Shown here: in pieces, positions 5,655 to 10,296 of the stretch
Layout: every line of letters starts with the position of its first letter
How positions within the stretch are numbered: the stretch's first letter is position 1
Source of the DNA: Alphaproteobacteria bacterium
GTDB taxonomy: Bacteria; Pseudomonadota; Alphaproteobacteria; Caulobacterales; Maricaulaceae
NCBI GenBank assembly: GCA_030428405.1
Contig: JAUIEH010000056.1
Span: 1-10,296, forward strand
Length of the DNA stretch: 10,296 bases
Reading direction: 5' to 3'
Notes under the pieces: generated by a model
Database searches by the model: none
What the model saw: the letters and a program-made list of their open reading frames with translations, nothing else
Told to the model about the DNA's origin: nothing
Translations under genes and position numbers: made by a program

Positions 5655-8615
5655 TTACATCGGATCGATGCGCAGGGTAAACCGTCCGCCCACTGTGGAA
5701 CCGGCGAAATGCCCGACGCGCACGAGATAGGTGGTTTCAGGCTCCGCCGCCACGACGAGGCGGGAGGCGAGGCCCTGGCCGCCATCATCATTATAGCCCA
5801 GCTGCTGTCCGTTGAGCGTCGCGGTCAAAGTGGTGTCGACGCCGTCCAGATCGGAGGTCTCGATGACATAGGGGCCGCCGCTCGTCGTCGTGAACGAGAT
5901 CCAGCCGCCATCAACCCCCAACGTGCTGAGTCGGTGATCGACGCCGATCTCCATCGGGATGGCGAGGGATTCATCACTTGCTTCCGCAATCGAGACCGCC
6001 GGCGGCAAGGCGTCGATGGCGAGCCGGAATTCGCCGCGGCGCTGCGCGAAATGTCCGATGCCGATATAGATGGTCTGTCCGGCTTGCGCATCGAAGGACA
6101 GACGCGAGGCGAGACCGTTTGAGTCATCGTTGTAATCGATGCTCTCGCCAGTCTCGTCCGTGTAAAGAGATAGCGTGGTGTCGGTCTCTTCAGAGAGATC
6201 GAACGTGTAGACCGAATAGCCGGCCGCTTCCGGGGCCGTGAACCGGATATAGGCGTTTTGCGCATTGTCGCGGTCAGTGTCGGCGGCGTAGCTGCGTCCG
6301 GCTGAAACTTCCACAGCACTCGCGCGGGTTCCTGCCTGCGACAGATCGAGATTGGTCACAGTCGACATCGTGACCTCGACTTCGGCGTCGGGATCGCGCG
6401 GGCTCAGGCGGATGAAGCTGACGCCGTCAGCGGCGCTCGGCGGGCTGAGGAAGCGGTTTGCATCCGCGCTTGCAGCAATCGCTTCGCCGTCGCCATCCGT
6501 GACCAGAATGGCCGCGAGCGCCGCATTAGCCCGTAGTTCGAACAATTCGCCATTGGTGTCGTTGACCCGCGCCCAGTAATCGCCGCCCTCGGAATTGAGC
6601 GCGCTGAGCGCGATCGTCTCGCCGTCGACCAGGGTGGAGGCGTTGGGCGAAAAGCCCTGGCGCCACGCAAAGGCGCGCGACGCCTGTGTGCGCAACATGG
6701 CGGCGCGTTCGCGCTCGGCCGGCGTCACCGGCGAGGCGTCACTGGAGCCCAGAGCGATGGGTGCGGGCTCAATGGCGTGCAGATTCGCCGCTTCAAGCGC
6801 GAGGCGGTAGCTCGCGGGCGTTTCACCGGCCTCAAGCAGCAAGGCCTGCAAGACCGCCATCGCCGTCATGCGGGTTTCCGACTGAGCTGCGTTTCCGGCG
6901 GCCTCGCGCAATGTCGCGACCGTTTCGATGAAGTCGCCTTCCGTCCTCAGACTTAGCGCGGGCAAGGCGGCGCGGACGAGCTCGCGGCCGAGCCCGGCGC
7001 GCGCCTCCGGCGCCATGTCCTCTGCGCGCGTCGCCTCAGCGAGCTGGTCGAGAACGATGCCGTCATCGGCGGATTGCGCGGCAGCGGAAATGGCGCGCTG
7101 GGCGAGGCGGCGGAAGGTCTCCGTCTGACCACCTCTATTGGCGGCTATATAAAGAGCGGGCGCATAGCGCAGCGCGGCCGCCGGATCGCCGTCCGTCAGG
7201 GCGCCGACAGCGCGCTCAAGGTCCGCCATCGCGCCCGGCGATGCGAACACGGAGGGTTGCGCTGCGAACCGGTCGAGCGTGGCTTCGGTCAGTTCCCCGT
7301 CGCCGTCGCGGGCAAGCCGCGCCAGCCAGGCCGACACGATCAACGCGCCGGCTTCGTCATTGCCCGACGCGAGCGCACGCGGAGCGATGATGGTGTCGAG
7401 TTCGACGCGGTCGGCGCGCATCAATGCCGTCAGCGCGTTGCGCGGCGTGCGGTTGTGATCGACGGGCGCAGGCGCTGATGCGCCGGCCAGCAAGAATGTG
7501 ACAAGCGAATTGCGATCAGGAAATTCCGACGCGACCTGATCCAGCGCCATTTCGTTGGCCGCGCCGGAATCGAACACGAAGCTGAAAATGAGCTCGAGCT
7601 GGTCATTTGAGGCGTGCTCGCTCGACTCATTGCTGAGAAGCTGCAGCGCGATTGCGTCGCGTGCGGATATTGCGTCCATCAGCCGGTCGACATAATCGCT
7701 CGGCAGGCCCGCGACTAATTGTTCGCCGCCGCCGAATGACGAACCGGCTTGCGCTTCTGCGGCGTCGAGCGCGCGTTCCAGCGCTGCGCGCCGCGCGTCG
7801 GGTTCAAGCTCTGCGTCGAGCGGAATCGCAGCGAGGCGGCTCCATCCAAATTCGCTCAGCGCAGCATCATCCGATGACGCCCATTCCGAGGCGAGCGTCG
7901 CGAAAACGCCGTCGCCGGCATAGCTTGCGCCAGCTGTGGCGCGCAGCGCGGCTTCATCGCCGACACGGTCGCGGAACCAGGCGTCGATGGCATCGCGATG
8001 GCCTTCGCCGAGCTGGCTGAAAAAAGCCTGGTAGGCGGCAAGCTCCGTTGACGGTTGTTCTTCTTGCGCGGCGAGCTGATCGAGCGCGGCCCAGATCGTC
8101 GGGCTCGCGTCGATGGCGCTGGCGGGCGGCGAATATGCGCTGAGAGCGGCAAGTCGCAAAACAAGCGGCGTATGCGCATCTTCGATCATCAGGGTCGCCG
8201 CATCAGACGCTGCGCGCGGGTCAATCAGGAAGAGCTGCTGTAGGGCGAATGCGCGCTGGGCGGCGGGCGCCTCAGGATCGGCGAGTTGGGCGCGTGCAAG
8301 ATCGGCGAGCGCCTCAAGACCGCCGCCTGCGGGCGCGGTCTCCGAGGCCGGCGCCGGCGCCGGCGCGTCCGGGGTCAGTTCCGCCTGACGCGCGGTGACG
8401 CCGCCGCGACCCGGCGCAGAAGCTATGAGTGCGGGATCGGCGGCGCTGCTTGGCTCGCGCGGACCAGACAGGAGGAACGAGGCTGCGATCGCCACGACGG
8501 CCGCGCCGCCGACGAGCAATCCGCCGCGCAAAACGGCGTCTGAGTTTTCGCCCATCAAGCGCGCGCGCAAGGGCGTGTTTGCGTTTTCATTTCCTGACGG
8601 CGTCTGGTCGCTCAT
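5655..8615 (-). CDS. Large membrane-anchored envelope protein: N-terminal TM, helical body, two C-terminal PPC-like modules
   Basis: This 986-residue protein is of unknown function. A short polar N terminus with arginines (R18, R20, R30) precedes one hydrophobic segment (about 32-50), suggesting a type II inner-membrane anchor with the bulk in the periplasm. A Pro/Ala linker (52-98) follows. Residues about 100-615 are Ala/Leu-rich and look like a helical repeat solenoid (HEAT- or TPR-like; no consensus verified). Residues about 663-755 look like a degenerate beta module. Two clear PPC-like modules end the protein (about 771-868 and 884-986), each with DTTL, YNDD, GLASRL and GHFA at a period of about 114 residues. 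PPC domains usually sit at the C terminus of secreted peptidases, yet no peptidase motif was found here. It has no lysine and no cysteine. ATG 8615 is preferred over ATG 8621 because GAGG is seven bases before it and one base before the other. The gene starts 17 bases after the FkbM stop codon. Confidence 0.85.
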   Translation of the reverse strand: MSDQTPSGNENANTPLRARLMGENSDAVLRGGLLVGGAAVVAIAASFLLSGPREPSSAADPALIASAPGRGGVTARQAELTPDAPAPAPASETAPAGGGLEALADLARAQLADPEAPAAQRAFALQQLFLIDPRAASDAATLMIEDAHTPLVLRLAALSAYSPPASAIDASPTIWAALDQLAAQEEQPSTELAAYQAFFSQLGEGHRDAIDAWFRDRVGDEAALRATAGASYAGDGVFATLASEWASSDDAALSEFGWSRLAAIPLDAELEPDARRAALERALDAAEAQAGSSFGGGEQLVAGLPSDYVDRLMDAISARDAIALQLLSNESSEHASNDQLELIFSFVFDSGAANEMALDQVASEFPDRNSLVTFLLAGASAPAPVDHNRTPRNALTALMRADRVELDTIIAPRALASGNDEAGALIVSAWLARLARDGDGELTEATLDRFAAQPSVFASPGAMADLERAVGALTDGDPAAALRYAPALYIAANRGGQTETFRRLAQRAISAAAQSADDGIVLDQLAEATRAEDMAPEARAGLGRELVRAALPALSLRTEGDFIETVATLREAAGNAAQSETRMTAMAVLQALLLEAGETPASYRLALEAANLHAIEPAPIALGSSDASPVTPAERERAAMLRTQASRAFAWRQGFSPNASTLVDGETIALSALNSEGGDYWARVNDTNGELFELRANAALAAILVTDGDGEAIAASADANRFLSPPSAADGVSFIRLSPRDPDAEVEVTMSTVTNLDLSQAGTRASAVEVSAGRSYAADTDRDNAQNAYIRFTAPEAAGYSVYTFDLSEETDTTLSLYTDETGESIDYNDDSNGLASRLSFDAQAGQTIYIGIGHFAQRRGEFRLAIDALPPAVSIAEASDESLAIPMEIGVDHRLSTLGVDGGWISFTTTSGGPYVIETSDLDGVDTTLTATLNGQQLGYNDDGGQGLASRLVVAAEPETTYLVRVGHFAGSTVGGRFTLRIDPM
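5706..5837 (-). repeat. PPC-like module core, copy 2
   Basis: This encodes residues 927-970 of the large envelope protein: DTTL, YNDD (941-944), GLASRL and ending GHF (968-970). It matches the copy at 6048-6182 in motif order and spacing, about 114 residues apart. The Asp/Asn-rich YNDD turn could bind calcium, as in some PPC and beta-sandwich modules; that is inference. Confidence 0.75.
6048..6182 (-). repeat. PPC-like module core, copy 1
   Basis: This encodes residues 812-856 of the large envelope protein, with DTTL, YNDD (828-831), GLASRL and GHF (854-856). It is the tandem partner of the copy at 5706-5837. The two match in motif order while intervening residues have diverged, so this is an old duplication of a protein domain rather than a recent DNA repeat. 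Confidence 0.75.
8347..8364. repeat. Three tandem GCCGGC hexamers inside coding sequence
   Basis: Three perfect GCCGGC units sit within the Ala-Pro linker codons of the large envelope protein. Alternating Ala/Pro codons explain them. The run could vary in length by slippage in whole-codon steps without breaking the frame. Confidence 0.6.
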
Positions 8616-8622
8616 CAACATG

Positions 8623-8626
8623 CCTC
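8623..8626 (-). promoter_or_regulatory. Ribosome binding site selecting ATG 8615 for the large envelope protein
   Basis: On the minus strand the sequence reads GAGG-C-ATG-TTG-ATG. GAGG is one base from the first ATG (8621) and seven from the second (8615), so initiation at the second, giving MSDQ at the N terminus, is far more likely. Confidence 0.65.
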
Positions 8627-8632
8627 GATCGT

Positions 8633-9439
8633 TCAGTCGCGCGCGAGCACGAGATTGCGCCCGGTGTCGACTTTGGTTTGATAGCCCGCCGCCTTGGCGA
8701 GGGCCACGCAGTCCACGCGCCAGCTGCGCGAGAGCGTCTCCATGACAATGAGACGCGGCAAGCGTTCGCCAGGACAGCGTTCAAAAAAAGGCGGAAGCAC
8801 GCGATCTTCCGCGCCTTCAATGTCTATTTTCAAGGCGTCCGCGCGCGCGATCGCGTGGTCGTCCATGAGTTCGAACAGACCGATGGTCGGCACGACGACG
8901 CCCTCGGTCGTGTTCACGATCGTGGCTTCGCCGCGATTCTTCTCCGGCGCCGACAAACGCGCTTCGCCTGGACCTTCCGCCAGTGCAGTGTCGGCGTGCG
9001 TAATCTGCGCAAAGCCGTTCAGAGCAATGTTGCAGCGCAAGCGTTCCTTGACGCCCGGCTGCGGCTCAATCGCGAGAATGCGCGCACCCGGTCCTGCGCG
9101 TGAAGCGACGAAGAGCGAGTACAGCCCCGTATTGGCGCCGGCGTCGATAAAGGTGAAATCGGGCGTGACATGCTCGGCCAAAGCGGCGCGTTCGCGCGGG
9201 TCGAAACATTGCGGCGTCACCAGCGCGCGCTTGTCGGTGAGATTGTCGTGTGGATAGAGCCGGGCTTTAAACCCATATGGCTCAGCGTCGATTGGACCGC
9301 TTATGCTTGCGAGCAGGAGCGCGCGCGCAGGCGCTGCAAGATGCTTGGCGGCCGCCTCAGGCAGGCTGTGCGTATACGCCATGAGCGCGCGCTGATAGGC
9401 GCTGGGCGCATAAGTCCCGAAGGCCGGATCATCGCTCAT
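8633..9439 (-). CDS. FkbM-family SAM-dependent methyltransferase
   Basis: This 268-residue methyltransferase of the FkbM family is predicted to O-methylate a sugar, glycan, lipid or small molecule in the cytoplasm; the acceptor cannot be named. The SAM-binding glycine motif FIDAGANTGLYSLF (97-110) is followed by the acidic motif AIEPQP (123-128) and the family hallmark LKIDIEGAE (203-211), which closes the Rossmann fold. An N-terminal segment of about 90 residues lies before the core and may contact the acceptor. There is no signal peptide or membrane segment. Its ATG overlaps the stop of the acyltransferase gene as ATGA, so translation is probably coupled and the two proteins made in fixed proportion. 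The large envelope protein gene begins 17 bases downstream. FkbM enzymes commonly sit in polysaccharide, lipopolysaccharide or polyketide gene sets, which fits an envelope-modification role but does not prove one. Confidence 0.92.
   Translation of the reverse strand: MSDDPAFGTYAPSAYQRALMAYTHSLPEAAAKHLAAPARALLLASISGPIDAEPYGFKARLYPHDNLTDKRALVTPQCFDPRERAALAEHVTPDFTFIDAGANTGLYSLFVASRAGPGARILAIEPQPGVKERLRCNIALNGFAQITHADTALAEGPGEARLSAPEKNRGEATIVNTTEGVVVPTIGLFELMDDHAIARADALKIDIEGAEDRVLPPFFERCPGERLPRLIVMETLSRSWRVDCVALAKAAGYQTKVDTGRNLVLARD
9436..9439 (-). promoter_or_regulatory. ATGA stop/start overlap coupling acyltransferase and FkbM methyltransferase
   Basis: The minus-strand ATGA holds the FkbM start codon (9437-9439) and the acyltransferase stop TGA (9436-9438). 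Only a weak AGGCGG-like Shine-Dalgarno sequence lies upstream inside the acyltransferase gene, which suggests reinitiation-coupled translation. Confidence 0.85.
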
Positions 9440-10296
9440 GCCGGCGCCGCCGCCTGCGCGCCGCCGGTGGAGACGCGGGCGCGCTGGTCGTCCATGCCCA
9501 TGGCTAGCATGAAGGGGTCGTTCTTCTGCATGGCGATGAAGTCGCTTTTCGACTTGAGACCGCGCCAGCCATGCTTGATCAGTTCCTGCGCGATCGGAGG
9601 GCCCATCGTGGTCCCCGGTCCGAGCACGATTAATCGGTCGGGCGCGAACTCCTTCAGCGCGACTTCGACGGCGCGCGAAAAGTCATAGGTCGAGGTGATT
9701 TGCTCGCCGAATGTGTAGTCATGCAGCGCTTCAGGATCGAAGGCGCTCGGCTGATGAATCGCGCCGCGTCCGTCAATCATCGGCAGGCGGGGCTTGTTGA
9801 AAATCGTCGGCCCCAACTCTTTCAAAGCCGTGCGCGAAACATGGGCGAGCAACGGCGTGTGGAATGCCGCATGGCGCGCCAGCCGGAAAGGAAAGCGTTC
9901 ATCCGCCTGCGGCAGATAGCGTTCAAGCGCGGCAAGACCGGCCTCATCGCCCGCGAGCACCGCCATGCCGCCAAGCTTGATCGACAAGAACGCCGCGGCG
10001 TTCTCGGCGGCTGCGCGGCTGAGTGCGTCATCGACCGCGTCGGCGCGCGTCTGCGAGGGCCGCCAGTCAGCGTCGGAGACGGGATAGACGATCTGGCCGC
10101 CGACGCCCTCGGCCTCCATCAACGCGCCCATTGTGTCGACGACCCGCACGCCGCCTTGGGCATCGAGCGCGCCGGCCGCGGCGAGGGTAAGATACCAGCC
10201 CAGCGAATTGCCGGTGACGGCGACGATGTCGAATTGGTCGCGATTGATGTCGGCGAAATCCGCCAGCGCGCAGGCATAGATCAGCGCGGAGGCGTT
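9436..10296 (-). CDS. FabD-like acyltransferase, 5' end outside window, malonate-binding Arg replaced
   Basis: This is the C-terminal 286 residues of a protein with the malonyl-CoA:ACP transacylase (FabD/AT) fold. The frame is open to the window edge, so the GTG at 10149 is internal. Residues are numbered from the edge. The nucleophile elbow is TGNSLGWY (28-35) with Ser31, where FabD has GHSLGEY. The catalytic His is His146 in AFHTPLL. A VLGPGTTMG motif follows at about 224-232, as in the FabD GPG region. Ungapped alignment from the elbow places Met56 (VVDTMGALM) where E. coli FabD has Arg117, the residue that holds the malonyl carboxylate. The family Asn before the 'vviaG' strand is also missing (SIKLGGMAVLAG, 104-115). 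The protein can therefore probably form an acyl-serine but may not use malonyl-CoA. The oxyanion GQG region lies outside the window. It is coupled to FkbM by ATGA. An inactive or differently specific AT is possible. Confidence 0.85.
   Translation of the reverse strand, partial: NASALIYACALADFADINRDQFDIVAVTGNSLGWYLTLAAAGALDAQGGVRVVDTMGALMEAEGVGGQIVYPVSDADWRPSQTRADAVDDALSRAAAENAAAFLSIKLGGMAVLAGDEAGLAALERYLPQADERFPFRLARHAAFHTPLLAHVSRTALKELGPTIFNKPRLPMIDGRGAIHQPSAFDPEALHDYTFGEQITSTYDFSRAVEVALKEFAPDRLIVLGPGTTMGPPIAQELIKHGWRGLKSKSDFIAMQKNDPFMLAMGMDDQRARVSTGGAQAAAPA

Noticed and set aside
9436..10149. Complete 237-residue gene starting at GTG 10149
   Set aside because: The frame stays open for 49 more codons to the window edge and encodes the nucleophile elbow GNSLGWY there, so the GTG is an internal valine codon.

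Overview
The window is GC-rich, densely coding DNA from a bacterium, most likely a marine alphaproteobacterium of the Caulobacterales/Maricaulales/Hyphomonadaceae type. That placement is an inference from GC-rich third codon positions, GTG and TTG starts, acidic Ala/Arg-rich proteins and gene content; no marker gene fixes it. No RNA genes, CRISPR, insertion sequences, phage genes or stretches over 300 bases without a gene were seen.

Layout. Two plus-strand genes lie on the left: the 3' part of a penicillin-binding-protein-type transpeptidase (2-1306) and a small lipoprotein of unknown function (1361-1987). They converge on a run of six minus-strand genes filling the rest. In transcription order (right to left) these are: a FabD-like acyltransferase, cut by the window edge (9436-10296); an FkbM-family methyltransferase overlapping it by four bases; a 986-residue membrane-anchored protein with a helical body and two C-terminal PPC-like beta modules (5655-8615); a spermidine-synthase-type aminopropyltransferase (4751-5605); a pirin-family cupin (3848-4738); and an exported M28 metallopeptidase with a PA domain (2019-3737). 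Spacings of -4, 17, 49, 12 and 110 bases are compatible with one transcript for at least the first five genes. M28 may have its own promoter.

How they might work together. The right end pairs an acyltransferase and a methyltransferase translated in a coupled way, directly followed by a large envelope protein. This looks like a small envelope or glycan/lipid modification module, but that is inference. SpeE and pirin look like separate metabolic functions carried in the same run.

Most notable observations. (1) The acyltransferase keeps the Ser/His dyad but has Met where FabD has the malonate-binding Arg, so it may move a non-malonyl acyl group. (2) The four predicted exported proteins contain only 6 lysines in about 2200 residues, against about 31 in about 1134 residues of the four predicted cytoplasmic proteins. 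The 986-residue protein has no lysine and no cysteine, and the transpeptidase fragment keeps only its two active-site-motif lysines. (3) The SpeE homologue has a rewritten and lengthened loop after its DSTD motif.
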